The position numbers and the translations under genes are program-made. From NCBI RefSeq assembly GCF_000424385.1, contig NZ_AUJU01000001.1, positions 186,001 to 250,000 on the forward strand: a stretch of 64,000 bases of DNA. The letters run 5' to 3'. The notes below the pieces were generated by a model, which did not search any database, was not told the DNA's origin, and saw only the letters and a program-made list of their open reading frames with translations. Source of the stretch: Butyrivibrio sp. LC3010 (lineage in GTDB: Bacteria; Bacillota; Clostridia; Lachnospirales; Lachnospiraceae). Shown piece by piece: positions 8,490 through 17,665 of this stretch (its first letter is position 1; the number at the start of each line of letters is the position of its first letter).

Positions 8490-10082
8490 ATGAGCGATAA
8501 ATTCGATAATAACGGAAATGACGGGTTTGACTTCAGAGAAGTTATGGACTCTTCAGTTAATAATGATGAGGCTAAATCTGAGCATGAAAATGAGAAAAAG
8601 GATAAAGACTCAGTGACCTCAGTTAGCGGTAGTGTGGAAGATACTACAGGTAAAAAGGAAGGCTCTCAAAATAAAGAGAGCGAATACGAGGATGTCTGCT
8701 TCATGTGCAGACGACCTGAGAGTAAAGCCGGAAAGATGTTTCATTTACCCAATGGTATCTGTGTATGTGATGACTGTATGCACAAAACCATGGATACCGT
8801 AAGCCAGTTTGATTATCAGAACCTGTTAAATAACCCTAATCTCATGAATGAGTTAAATAAACACAGTGGGATGCCGGGGTTGAATTTTATGGATTTTGGT
8901 GACTTCATGAACACGGGTGGAATACCAAACTCCCAGAAGATTAAGAAGAAAAAAGAGGAAGACATTAAGGTAAAGCCTGTGTTTGATATTGAGCACATGC
9001 CTGCACCTCACAAGATCAAGGCTAAGCTTGACGATTTTATTATAGGTCAGGAAAAGGCTAAGAAGATTATTTCCGTTGCTGTTTATAATCACTATAAGCG
9101 TGTTAAGACAGGAACAATGGATGACATAGAGATCGAGAAATCAAACATACTGATGATCGGACCTACCGGAAGTGGTAAGACATATCTGGTTAAGACTCTT
9201 GCCAAGTTATTGGATGTGCCGCTTGCCATAGCTGATGCTACGTCTCTTACAGAGGCAGGATATATCGGTGACGATATTGAAAGTGTTGTAAGTAAGCTTC
9301 TTGCAGCTGCCGGGAATGATATTGACAGAGCTCAGCAAGGTATCATCTTTATCGACGAAATTGATAAGATTGCAAAGAAAAAGAATACAACATCCAGAGA
9401 TGTTAGCGGAGAATCTGTTCAGCAGGGAATGCTTAAACTCTTAGAGGGAGCAGACGTTGAAGTTCCTGTTGGAGCAAGCAGCAAGAATGCTATGGTTCCC
9501 ATGGCTACTGTTAACACCAGAAATATTCTGTTTATCTGTGGCGGTGCTTTCCCGGATCTTGAAGAGATCATCAAGCAGAGACTGAACAGGCAGACTTCAA
9601 TAGGTTTTGATGCAGACTTAAAGGACAAGTGGGATAAGGATCCTGATCTTATTACAAAAGTTACTGTGGATGATCTTAAGAAATTTGGAATGATTCCTGA
9701 ATTTTTAGGTCGTCTTCCTATCATATGCACTCTTAAGGGATTGTCCAAGGATATGCTTGTCAAGATTCTTGAGGAGCCGAAAAACGCGATTCTTAAGCAG
9801 TACCAAAAGCTCTTGGCGTTCGATGAGGTTAATCTTGAATTCGACAGAGATGCCCTTGAAGCTATCGCTGAGAAGGCCATGGAAAAAGAGACAGGAGCCA
9901 GAGCTCTGCGCGCAATAATAGAGGAATTCATGCTTGATATCATGTATGAGATTCCAAAGGATGACAACATAGGAAGCGTAACTATTACCGGAGATTACAT
10001 CAGAGGAAAAGGCGGTCCCAGAATAGAGCTTAGGACTACCGAGGTTCCAAAGGCCATTCCGGTAAAAAATTCAGATGACTAA
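8490..10082 (+). CDS. clpX: ATP-dependent Clp protease ATP-binding subunit ClpX, long form
   Basis: 530 aa from the ATG at 8490 (AGGAG 6 nt upstream); typical ClpX is about 420 aa. Residues 1-65 are an acidic, low-complexity extension. A C4 zinc finger (CFMC then CVCDDC, about 70-98) is followed by a linker, then the AAA+ module: Walker A GPTGSGKT near 224, pore loop AGYIGDD, Walker B IIFIDEID near 287, and an IGF tripeptide near 370, the loop that docks ClpP. It unfolds tagged proteins and feeds them to ClpP. No clpP or tig neighbour is present, so this may be a second, divergent clpX in the genome. Confidence 0.9.
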   Translation: MSDKFDNNGNDGFDFREVMDSSVNNDEAKSEHENEKKDKDSVTSVSGSVEDTTGKKEGSQNKESEYEDVCFMCRRPESKAGKMFHLPNGICVCDDCMHKTMDTVSQFDYQNLLNNPNLMNELNKHSGMPGLNFMDFGDFMNTGGIPNSQKIKKKKEEDIKVKPVFDIEHMPAPHKIKAKLDDFIIGQEKAKKIISVAVYNHYKRVKTGTMDDIEIEKSNILMIGPTGSGKTYLVKTLAKLLDVPLAIADATSLTEAGYIGDDIESVVSKLLAAAGNDIDRAQQGIIFIDEIDKIAKKKNTTSRDVSGESVQQGMLKLLEGADVEVPVGASSKNAMVPMATVNTRNILFICGGAFPDLEEIIKQRLNRQTSIGFDADLKDKWDKDPDLITKVTVDDLKKFGMIPEFLGRLPIICTLKGLSKDMLVKILEEPKNAILKQYQKLLAFDEVNLEFDRDALEAIAEKAMEKETGARALRAIIEEFMLDIMYEIPKDDNIGSVTITGDYIRGKGGPRIELRTTEVPKAIPVKNSDD

Positions 10083-10163
10083 AGTGGATAGCATACAAAA
10101 AGTAACAAAGACATTTTTGCATATGCTGCCGGGGAAAAAGCAAACAATATAAAAAAGTAAATG

Positions 10164-10199
10164 AAAGCCTTCACCGTTGAAAAATGGCGAAGGCTTTTT
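10164..10199. terminator. Terminator between convergent clpX and arcC
   Basis: AAAGCCTTC pairs with GAAGGCTTT, with a T run on the plus strand; on the minus strand the stem is followed by a less T-rich stretch. Probably serves clpX mainly. Confidence 0.8.
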
Positions 10200-10231
10200 A
10201 TAAACTCATTAACTAAACGGATGGAGCGTAA

Positions 10232-11167
10232 TTAAGCTGTGATAAATGTACCGGCTTTTCCTTTAAGTGCAGCGGATACTTCTGAAAGAGATGTTATAAG
10301 TACGCTACCTGAAGGATTCTTTTTAAGGAATTCGATGGCTGCCTCGATCTTGGGAAGCATATTGGTTGCACCAAACTGACCATCACGTATGTACTCTGTA
10401 GCTGTAGCGACATTCATGCGGTCAATCGGAGCCTGAGAGTCTTTTCCGAAGTCTGTGTATACGTTAGGCACAGATGTAAGGATGATAAGTCTGTCGGCAC
10501 CTAAATCTGCAGCAAGCTTTCCTGCAATAGCGTCTTTCTCAATAACTGCTGAAGCTCCTTTAAGGACATGGCCCTGTTCAATAACAGGAATTCCGCCGCC
10601 GCCACATGCAATTACTATCTGACCGGCATCTGCAAGAGTACGGATGGCGTCTATTTCAACTATATCTATTGGCTTGGGAGCGGCAACGATACGAAGATAT
10701 CCTTTTCCGGGAACCTCCTGAACAAAGTTGCCCTTCTTTATCTCGTTATCGGCATCCTCTTTTGACATGTATCTTCCGATAACTTTTGTGGGTGAATAGA
10801 AAGCCTCATCGTAAGGATCAACCGTAACCTGAGTAAGAATAGTACTTACAGGAGTTGAGATTCCACGGCTTGTAAGCTCGCTCTTAAGGGAATTCTGAAG
10901 GTCGTATCCGACATAGCCCTGGCTCATGGCGCTGCAGACACTCATTGGTGCAGGAGTATAGTCTATATAAATTCTTCTGAGCTCTGTCATCGCCTTGTGA
11001 ATCATACTTACCTGCGGGCCGTTGCTGTGTGTGATGCTCAACTGGTAACCTGCCTCTACAAGATCTGCAAGAGCTTTAGCAGTGACTTTGACAGCTTCCA
11101 TCTGTTCTGTGGTTGTATATCCAAGTGCCTCATGTCCAAGAGACACTACTGCCTTCCTGTTTTCCAT
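10232..11167 (-). CDS. arcC: Carbamate kinase
   Basis: 311 aa, standard length. It makes ATP from carbamoyl phosphate and ADP, the last step of arginine (or agmatine/urea) fermentation, or runs in reverse. Seen: VVSLGHEA at the N-terminus (family usually VVALGGNA), SNGPQV, CGGGGIPV, and EKDAIAGKLAADLGAD, all family signatures. GGAGGAATTTGTT precedes the ATG. The gene is solitary: no arcA or arcB beside it, though an ornithine carbamoyltransferase lies at 32.3 kb. A stable leader hairpin precedes it. GHEA in place of GGNA at the N-terminal loop is unusual. Confidence 0.92.
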   Translation of the reverse strand: MENRKAVVSLGHEALGYTTTEQMEAVKVTAKALADLVEAGYQLSITHSNGPQVSMIHKAMTELRRIYIDYTPAPMSVCSAMSQGYVGYDLQNSLKSELTSRGISTPVSTILTQVTVDPYDEAFYSPTKVIGRYMSKEDADNEIKKGNFVQEVPGKGYLRIVAAPKPIDIVEIDAIRTLADAGQIVIACGGGGIPVIEQGHVLKGASAVIEKDAIAGKLAADLGADRLIILTSVPNVYTDFGKDSQAPIDRMNVATATEYIRDGQFGATNMLPKIEAAIEFLKKNPSGSVLITSLSEVSAALKGKAGTFITA

Positions 11168-11187
11168 AACAAATTCCTCCGTTATTT

Positions 11188-11228
11188 GACCTAAGGGGTA
11201 CCACTTGCGGTGGGATTCCTTAGGTCAG
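11188..11228 (-). promoter_or_regulatory. Stable hairpin in the arcC leader
   Basis: A perfect 10-bp stem TGACCTAAGG/CCTTAGGTCA encloses a second small stem CCAC-TTGCG-GTGG. On the arcC transcript it ends about a dozen bases before the Shine-Dalgarno sequence and has no T run, so it is not an ordinary terminator. It could control translation, stabilise the mRNA or be an operator. Confidence 0.5.
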
Positions 11229-11304
11229 TCCATTATTTTCATATTTGGTTTGACACTATCTTTTGATGTTTAATTATAGCACGATATATACATGAAAAGA
11301 ATAA

Positions 11305-11970
11305 TTATCGTTTTCCCAAAATGTATTCTCTAAACAGTGATTCGCCATTTTCAAGAAGCGTCTTGTAAGTATCAACAAACACTTCGTAAATAGGCAAAGA
11401 GCGCTTATCAAGGTCATAGGTTTGCGGAACTTCATTAAGCGCAGTATCTATGTCTGCCGCAATTTTTATGGCAACATTCTTATCAGGCATGGGAATCATG
11501 CCAAGAAAAGCTGAACTATAGGCTTTGCTGGAAGTGCAGGAGCTGATATAACAGGCTGCACAATCGGCCCATTCTTCTTTTATCATTGCTTTCTTCTCAT
11601 CTGAAGTGCTGGAGGCTGAGTATTCATCAAGCTTAAAGTCATTTAGAAAGCCTTCTGTTTCCTTTTTGCGCTTTTTTGCAAAGAAGCCAAGCCCTGAAGA
11701 TCTGTTACTTGTTAACAGCATCATAAAGGCACGCATATAGCGGTCTATGTATTGGGATCCTCTTTTCTCGTAGCGACCTTCGAGCAGTTCTGAATAGTAA
11801 GATATCTGCTGCTTTGTCAGAGGTTCTTCAGGAGCGTAATCTATATTTTTGTCAGGATTCTCATTAAGCAGTCCCTGTAAAAATGATTTTCTCTGATCGA
11901 TGTCAGTAATCTCATGAAAATTGTGGACTTGCTTAATTGGAGAATTGTATAAGCTGTTGTTATTTATCAT
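11305..11970 (-). CDS. Conserved hypothetical protein (possibly DUF6553-like)
   Basis: 221 aa, soluble, mostly helical and charged, no signal peptide. The pattern of an ITDIDQRKSFLQ-like start, a YEKRG...DRYMRAFMML segment and a C-terminal YKTLLENG fits the Lachnospiraceae family I know as DUF6553, but this is from memory and unverified. AAGGATTAATA precedes the ATG. It is 34 bp downstream of the GH2 gene on the same strand and so probably co-transcribed with it. Function unknown. Confidence 0.65.
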   Translation of the reverse strand: MINNNSLYNSPIKQVHNFHEITDIDQRKSFLQGLLNENPDKNIDYAPEEPLTKQQISYYSELLEGRYEKRGSQYIDRYMRAFMMLLTSNRSSGLGFFAKKRKKETEGFLNDFKLDEYSASSTSDEKKAMIKEEWADCAACYISSCTSSKAYSSAFLGMIPMPDKNVAIKIAADIDTALNEVPQTYDLDKRSLPIYEVFVDTYKTLLENGESLFREYILGKR

Positions 11971-12004
11971 TATTAATCCTTAATGAATGTGGCTCATATA
12001 TGGC

Positions 12005-13921
12005 CTACATCTCCAGCTTGTTATGCCTTCGATCGTAGGTCAGTATACCGTTTACTTCTTCCTCAACGTCAGAAAGCTGGGTATAAACAGCACCGGCGAG
12101 ACCTTTTTTCTTAAGATTTTCAATGGTTTCGTTCATGAGGCTGTTGAAAGCTTTCTTAAAGTCTGATACTGTATCGAATCTTTTATAGCCATATATTCTG
12201 TCAACACTGCTATGACCGCTGATATAACAGGTATATCCGCCATATTCTGATATAACGAAAGCTCTGCGCTTTTTATCAGCGATTACGTCAAGCGGTCTGA
12301 AATAATTATGGACACTTCTAAAGTCACCGCCATTTTCATCAAACCATCCGCTTGCCTGGTCTATCAGTCTGTTGTCGGCAAATTGCCTTGCTTGAATTGT
12401 AGCTGCAGAAGCATTGAATTGTCCCCAGCCTTCATTGAAAAGAACCCACACGGAAATACTGGGTACATTGATGAGGTGCTGGATTGTCTCCTCCATCTCC
12501 CTGGTCCATTCTTTACGGCCGTCGGCAGATTCTCTTGAAAAGATATGATAATTAATTGGACCATCAGGCATATGTCCAAACACACCGGGAAATAGTGTGG
12601 GGAGATAGCTTACTACCGGCTTTGCGTAGGATGAACCTCCGCTGACCATATCCTGCCATACTATCATTCCAAGTCTGTCGCAGTGATAATACCATCTGGC
12701 TGCCTCGACTTTTATATGCTTTCTCAGCATATTGAAGCCAAGCCTTTTCATCTCCTGAATGTCAAAAATCAGAGCTTCATCACTCGGCGCAGTGTACAGA
12801 CCGTCTGGCCAGTAGCCCTGGTCGAGAACTCCGTTCAGGAAATAAGGCTCACCGTTTAAGAAAAATAACGGGTGACCTTCTGCATCAAGTTGCCTTGTGA
12901 ATGAGCGCATACCAAAGTAGGTCCATGCTTCATCGGAACCTGCTTTAATACATACCTGATAAAGATAAGGATCTTCAGGCGTCCACAGATGAGCCTTCGG
13001 TATGGCTATCTTGCAGGAGTAAACGTGAGTTGATATGTGTTTGCCTTCGATATCCGGCGAGAAGGTGCTGAGTTCATCAGATGAATGACTGAAGGAATCG
13101 TGAAAATCTTCAGATTCGAAGCGGTCACGTTCCTTGTCGCTTCTGTGGGTAGTATCACCCTCATTTTCAGCTATAAGTATCTCTTTATTTGCATCAAATA
13201 TCTTGATGCTGATCGGAGAAATATCGTTGGTGTGAATCGTAACATATATAACGTCCAGATCTCTGTCCGGTATTATTCTGTAAGCGGTTATATGGGTTTT
13301 GGGAACGATCTCCATCCAGACTGTCTGCCAGATTCCGCTCTGGGCAGTATAATACATACCACCGCGCTTCAAGGTCTGTTTTCCTCTGCTGTGATAGGAT
13401 GAGTCGGAATCATCCTGAACACAAACCGTAAGAACGCCTGAAAGTTTAGGGAATGAGCCTTTCAGGGCGTCAGTAATATCGATTGTAAAAGGAAGATAGC
13501 CTCCTGTATGAGCACCGACAGGCGTGCCGTTTATGAAAACGATGGCGCGCTGATCACAGGCTCCAAAATGCAGAAGTATCCTGGAATCAGGAGTCGGAAG
13601 TTCGATTTCACCCAGATTTTTTTTGTACCAGAGATATTCATCGGGCTTTAACTGGCGTTCAACACCTGAAAGAAGGGCTTCCGGGGAGAATGGAACCAGT
13701 ATCTGACCATCCATTTTTTTGGGGTGAACATTGCTTTTTGTAAAAGCGTATTCCCACGATCCGTTGAGGTTTATATAGCTATTGCGTACAAACTGCGGAC
13801 GGGGATATTCCTTAAGTACGTTGTCTTTATCAAGTGAATCTCCCCAGACAGTGGTAAGTTTGTGGAGAACATCATCTTCGTGTGTTTTATCGATAGCTTT
13901 GATTGCGTCAATTAAGTCCAT
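12005..13921 (-). CDS. Glycoside hydrolase family 2 protein (beta-galactosidase/glucuronidase type)
   Basis: 638 aa, close to GusA length. N-terminal jelly-roll sugar-binding domain starts at NLNGSWEYAF, followed by an immunoglobulin-like domain and a TIM barrel beginning near FFLNGEPYFLNGV. The acid/base Glu is in VLFNEGW (about 494) and the nucleophile Glu in ISEYGG (about 559). No signal peptide, so cytoplasmic, acting on imported oligosaccharides or glycosides. GGAAGGACGAGAAA precedes the ATG. Flanked at about 32 bp by DUF975 upstream and the 221-aa protein downstream. A 30-residue acidic insert (about residues 260-290) interrupts the beta domains. Substrate unknown. Confidence 0.88.
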   Translation of the reverse strand: MDLIDAIKAIDKTHEDDVLHKLTTVWGDSLDKDNVLKEYPRPQFVRNSYINLNGSWEYAFTKSNVHPKKMDGQILVPFSPEALLSGVERQLKPDEYLWYKKNLGEIELPTPDSRILLHFGACDQRAIVFINGTPVGAHTGGYLPFTIDITDALKGSFPKLSGVLTVCVQDDSDSSYHSRGKQTLKRGGMYYTAQSGIWQTVWMEIVPKTHITAYRIIPDRDLDVIYVTIHTNDISPISIKIFDANKEILIAENEGDTTHRSDKERDRFESEDFHDSFSHSSDELSTFSPDIEGKHISTHVYSCKIAIPKAHLWTPEDPYLYQVCIKAGSDEAWTYFGMRSFTRQLDAEGHPLFFLNGEPYFLNGVLDQGYWPDGLYTAPSDEALIFDIQEMKRLGFNMLRKHIKVEAARWYYHCDRLGMIVWQDMVSGGSSYAKPVVSYLPTLFPGVFGHMPDGPINYHIFSRESADGRKEWTREMEETIQHLINVPSISVWVLFNEGWGQFNASAATIQARQFADNRLIDQASGWFDENGGDFRSVHNYFRPLDVIADKKRRAFVISEYGGYTCYISGHSSVDRIYGYKRFDTVSDFKKAFNSLMNETIENLKKKGLAGAVYTQLSDVEEEVNGILTYDRRHNKLEM

Positions 13922-13953
13922 TTTCTCGTCCTTCCATTAAGTAAGAAGTTTTG

Positions 13954-14682
13954 TTAACGCTGCACAAGGTCCTGGTAGAAAGCAGCAGTGGCGGTTGAAA
14001 GATAAGATATCACCCACAAAAGTGGCAGGAAGCATGCAAGTGTGCCGATTATAGCCAAAGGAATATAACTAATATACAGAAGCAGAAGTCTGTGCTTGTG
14101 GCCTTTCATGAGCTTGGCACTTGTCTTTAAGATTGAAAATGCATCCTTTTCCGGGAAATCCTGCAAAAGGTAATATGACTGTGAAAACATCAGTCTTACA
14201 TAAATATTAACGATAGAGATCATGAGAGTTATTGCCAGTACTGTGAGCGGAACTTTGGGATCTATGGCTCCGTTTAAAACTCTGTTCTGGGCGCGAATTA
14301 CAGTGAAGAGCTGCAGCGGGATAATTGTCAGAATATCCATTACTGCCAGCGGAATCTGCAAAATAATGGCTTTGTCCGGGTGATTTCTGAATCCCTGAAA
14401 AAGATCGGATACGGAAACCGGCTGACCATATACTATGTTCATGAATAGATAGGCAAGTCCTGACTGAAATACACCAAAAAACAGGTTTATTAAAAGTGTG
14501 GCTGCAAAATAAATCAGATATGATATCAGATTACTGGGGATAATCGCCCCTACTACGATATTTACGATGATAATCGCTAAGATTCTATACAGAATTACGG
14601 CAGCTATGGAAGTTCCATAGTGTCCAAGTAGTTGCTCCCTCGCAGTTGCTTTGATCATTGAAGTATTAATGTTTTGTTTCAT
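13954..14682 (-). CDS. DUF975 family integral membrane protein
   Basis: 242 aa with about five hydrophobic segments. The N-terminus (MIKATAREQLLGHYG) and the late motif AFSILKTSAKLMKGHKHRL followed by transmembrane helices are typical of DUF975 (PF06161). AGAGGAATGT precedes the ATG. It heads a probable three-gene operon with the GH2 enzyme and the 221-aa protein. Role unknown; family members are common in Clostridia and sometimes linked to envelope stress. Confidence 0.8.
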   Translation of the reverse strand: MKQNINTSMIKATAREQLLGHYGTSIAAVILYRILAIIIVNIVVGAIIPSNLISYLIYFAATLLINLFFGVFQSGLAYLFMNIVYGQPVSVSDLFQGFRNHPDKAIILQIPLAVMDILTIIPLQLFTVIRAQNRVLNGAIDPKVPLTVLAITLMISIVNIYVRLMFSQSYYLLQDFPEKDAFSILKTSAKLMKGHKHRLLLLYISYIPLAIIGTLACFLPLLWVISYLSTATAAFYQDLVQR

Positions 14683-14728
14683 ACATTCCTCTTATAAAAT
14701 TAAATTTAAACCATTGCAAAATGGCTCC

Positions 14729-14763
14729 TAAAAATAAGGCGAAGCATAAAGCTTCACCTTATT
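14729..14763 (-). terminator. Terminator after the HExxH protein gene
   Basis: On the minus strand AATAAGGTGAAGC pairs with GCTTCGCCTTATT (G:U-tolerant) and is followed by a T run. It ends the 15848-14799 transcript before the DUF975 promoter. Confidence 0.8.
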
Positions 14764-14798
14764 ATAAACGTTTTTGAATATCTAAAATACAGATCTGC

Positions 14799-15347
14799 TT
14801 AAACAGCAGCATCAAAACTTGATCCGATCAGTCCACTGGCAGCGTCGGCTGATTTGCGGTTTTTCATATAAGGATTTTGTTCATTTTTATACATGATCTG
14901 AGTGGTGGTAAGGCCACCGGAAACGTAGGTCCTTCCGCATTCAGGACATATGGCTGTCTGTATTTTAACTGATGCCTGTAAAACTTTGCCATCACCTTCT
15001 GCAGCCTTTTTGTATGCGTTGGATACGTGTTCCTGCTCATGGCCGCGGACTCTGGAAGGTGCTGCTTCAGGAGAAATATGAGCGGCACTCTTAAATGAGA
15101 CATTTTCATCTGAACCATCAATATATTTACGGTTCTTGCATGTCTCACACTCAGCCGGGGATGAACGCATACCGGGCTTTTTCTCAACGGATTCTCCGGG
15201 ATTTAATGATACTTTTCCGGCATCAGTACCTAAAACTGATCCGGCAGCGGCTTCAGAAACGGTTCCTGAGCCTCCATTATTAAAAGCAGGGCCAAAGAAT
15301 CCGGATGCATATGAACTATTAAATCCAATTCCATTGATTCCGCTCAT
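14799..15347 (-). CDS. Putative zinc metalloprotease of the SprA-related / CJM1_0395 family
   Basis: 182 aa from the ATG at 15347, with AGAGGG 8 nt upstream; a GTG at 15353 is an alternative. Residues 1-40 are Gly/Ser-rich. A core of about 100 residues carries CETCKNRKYIDGSDENVSF, then VRGHEQEHVSNAY, which contains an HExxH zinc motif, then CPECGRTYVSGG. The family is annotated as a putative metalloprotease on motif grounds; activity is unproven to my knowledge. The two Cys-x-x-Cys pairs may bind a structural zinc. It follows the 15848-15360 gene by 12 bp and is likely its operon partner. Confidence 0.75.
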   Translation of the reverse strand: MSGINGIGFNSSYASGFFGPAFNNGGSGTVSEAAAGSVLGTDAGKVSLNPGESVEKKPGMRSSPAECETCKNRKYIDGSDENVSFKSAAHISPEAAPSRVRGHEQEHVSNAYKKAAEGDGKVLQASVKIQTAICPECGRTYVSGGLTTTQIMYKNEQNPYMKNRKSADAASGLIGSSFDAAV

Positions 15348-15359
15348 AAGCACACCCTC

Positions 15360-15848
15360 TTAATCCAGATAAGGAAGGTCAAGCTCTATACCAAAGCTGT
15401 CGGCGATCTCCTTAAACATATCATCAAAGCTTTCACCGCTAATAGCCTGTGAATACTGATTGACCATCTTGTGAGCTTCGGGATCGGTAAACACCGTCAC
15501 GAAGGATGAAACCATCAGTGCATAACCACCAACCAATCCGATAAGACCGAAGATAATTCCTCTTTTAGCCTGCGGATAAAGCTTTCCGGCAGAATCTCTT
15601 GAGAGAAACGCCAGGGTTATTGCAATTCCTCCGAGAATAATGGAGAAATAAACGCTTAATAATAATGCAATCGATACCAGACCCAAAATTGATGCGATGG
15701 TTGCAAGTGATACCCTGGGATTTAAAGGGTTATGAGTCTGATTATACTCAAAACTTTCATTCATATCCGGTAGTGTAAGTCCCTCCTCTGTAAACGCCGG
15801 TTTATATCTGATAAGAACCTTCCGATATTCACCTGAAGATTCCGACAT
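15360..15848 (-). CDS. Small membrane protein, DUF4190-like
   Basis: 162 aa from the Met at 15848; the start is uncertain because no clear ribosome binding site precedes it, and the frame stays open to 15890. The region NPRVSLATIASILGLVSIAL followed by ILGGIAITLAFLSR and GIIFGLIGLVGGYALM gives about three transmembrane helices in the DUF4190 style, with an acidic C-terminal tail predicted to be soluble. Its gene directly precedes the HExxH protein gene. Function unknown. Confidence 0.65.
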   Translation of the reverse strand: MSESSGEYRKVLIRYKPAFTEEGLTLPDMNESFEYNQTHNPLNPRVSLATIASILGLVSIALLLSVYFSIILGGIAITLAFLSRDSAGKLYPQAKRGIIFGLIGLVGGYALMVSSFVTVFTDPEAHKMVNQYSQAISGESFDDMFKEIADSFGIELDLPYLD

Positions 15849-15966
15849 TATGTGAGATATTGCTAACCGGCTGCATATGCATGTCAACACATAAAAGATG
15901 ACAATATTTCAATTTAAGTTTACCGCAAAACGAGGGAAAAGTGTATTAAATTTTGGTGAAATCTGG

Positions 15967-17334
15967 TCATGCAGTGACAACGTTATCTGTTGATTTTTTA
16001 CGCCATTTAATATTGTAATATAAAATTTCAATAACGCAGCAGCACATCCAGCCTACAGGATAGCCAAAGCCTACCCATTTGGGATCGTTTACCACGTAAT
16101 TTGTGAGCAAAAACAGATATATCTGTCTGATTACAACGAAAGTGGCAATCATTATGTACATCGGACCCTTGGAATCTCCTCTTCCGCGAAGTGCAGCAGC
16201 CAGAGTGTGGTTTACGCAGTTCGCGATCAGGAAAAACACGTTGGTTCTTATGAAAAGAGAACCAAATTCGATTACTGACTCGTCTGATGAAAACAGTCTG
16301 ATGGCAGGTGCTGCAAAAATATACAGAAGGAGCGCTATTACAAAAGTGATCATGGTTGAGAGCAAAATTGCGTCTCTGGTACCCTTTTCAGCGCGCTTAA
16401 CTTTTCCTGCACCTATGTTCTGACTTACAAAGGTTGTGGCTGCCATGGCAACGCTGGACATGGGTAGCATTATGAAGGTGTCAAGCTTGTTGTAGCTGCT
16501 CCATCCTGCCATACAGCTTGAGCCGAAATGGTTTATATATGATTGGACAAACACATTTGAGAAAGCTGTTATTACTGACTGAATACCTGCAGGAAGTCCT
16601 ACTACAAAGATCATTTTCAGAATCTTAGGATCAAGTGACAGATCTTTCCAAACAAGCTTATAGATATCGTTGGTACTTGTTAAGAGGAAAAGCGTAAGAA
16701 TCGCCGAAACCATCTGAGATATTATTGTGGCATATGCAACACCTGCAATTCCTGTGTGAAGACCAATAACAAAAAACAGATCAAGAATTATGTTCATGAC
16801 ACTGGTAAGGATCAGGAACATAAGTGGCCTTGTGGTATCGCCTACAGCTCTAAGTATTCCGCTTCCCATGTTATAGATGAGAAGTCCCGTAAAGCCAAGG
16901 AAATAAATTCGAAGGTAAGTAGTGGCATCTGCCATAACATCATCAGGGGTTGCCATAAATCGGAGCATGGGCTTTACGCCAAGGCTTCCAATAATTGTAA
17001 AGACCACACAGAATATGAAGGTGGTGGTCATTGTGGTTTCTATGGCTTTATGAAGATTCTTTAAATCCTTTCCTCCGAAATATCTTGATATAAGTACGCC
17101 TGCACCGATAGAGAAACCGTTAAAGAAGAACACCAGCATGTTGATGATCATTGTGGTGGAACCGACCGCCGCAAGAGCTTCTTTTCCTACAAAATTGCCT
17201 ACAACTATGGAGTCAACGGTGTTGTAGAGCATCTGGAATATATTGCCCAGCATCAGAGGCATGGCAAACATAATAATTTGGAATATGATGGAACCTTTTG
17301 TCATATCCCTGGTTGTTGTTTTAGTTTGTGACAT
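15967..17334 (-). CDS. MATE family efflux transporter
   Basis: 455 aa from the ATG at 17334 (AGAAGGG upstream); the frame extends further upstream without a better start. About 12 transmembrane helices. Family motifs include MTKGSIIFQIIMFAMPLMLGNIFQMLYNTVDSI at the N-terminus region and ALAAVGSTTMII, with the second repeat half starting near LPAGIQSVITAFSN. Exports drugs or metabolites using Na+ or H+. Stands alone on the minus strand, divergent from tex. Substrate unknown. Confidence 0.9.
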   Translation of the reverse strand: MSQTKTTTRDMTKGSIIFQIIMFAMPLMLGNIFQMLYNTVDSIVVGNFVGKEALAAVGSTTMIINMLVFFFNGFSIGAGVLISRYFGGKDLKNLHKAIETTMTTTFIFCVVFTIIGSLGVKPMLRFMATPDDVMADATTYLRIYFLGFTGLLIYNMGSGILRAVGDTTRPLMFLILTSVMNIILDLFFVIGLHTGIAGVAYATIISQMVSAILTLFLLTSTNDIYKLVWKDLSLDPKILKMIFVVGLPAGIQSVITAFSNVFVQSYINHFGSSCMAGWSSYNKLDTFIMLPMSSVAMAATTFVSQNIGAGKVKRAEKGTRDAILLSTMITFVIALLLYIFAAPAIRLFSSDESVIEFGSLFIRTNVFFLIANCVNHTLAAALRGRGDSKGPMYIMIATFVVIRQIYLFLLTNYVVNDPKWVGFGYPVGWMCCCVIEILYYNIKWRKKSTDNVVTA

Positions 17335-17531
17335 AAAAATACCCTTCTTTTTTAAAATACTGAATATTAGTTTAGCACAACTAAATATGACAATTAAGAG
17401 ATGAAATTTGATATTTGAGGAATGATTTTTTACATTATGCAAATTATACAGACATTGAAAAAGATGATAGTGTCATAGTAAAATAAAAATCGCGTATGAA
17501 GTCCAAACGTATTTTAAGATAGCGTTTAGAG

Positions 17532-17652
17532 TATGTCAGATAAAACCATTGTTTTTAGAGCCCGGTACCGTCCAGGAACGAAGTGATTGGTTAACGGTAC
17601 CGGCAACAGACCGGTCTGAGTCATATAAAAAACTATGTTTATAGATGAGGAG
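17532..17652 (+). repeat. Dispersed leader repeat family 3, copy A (tex leader)
   Basis: Matches 24346-24442 in front of dnaE. Features: CCGGTACCG at 17562 and its complement CGGTACCGG at 17595 form a perfect stem; a 12-bp palindrome CAGACCGGTCTG at 17607; then TGAGTCATATAAAAA and ATAGATGAGGAG, which supplies the Shine-Dalgarno. A shorter version, GTCAGATAAAACCATTG, lies at 17535, so the 3' half seems duplicated in this copy. The remainder of 17335-17531 shows no gene and presumably holds the promoters of the MATE and tex genes. Confidence 0.65.
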
Positions 17653-17665
17653 AATTACAGTCGTA

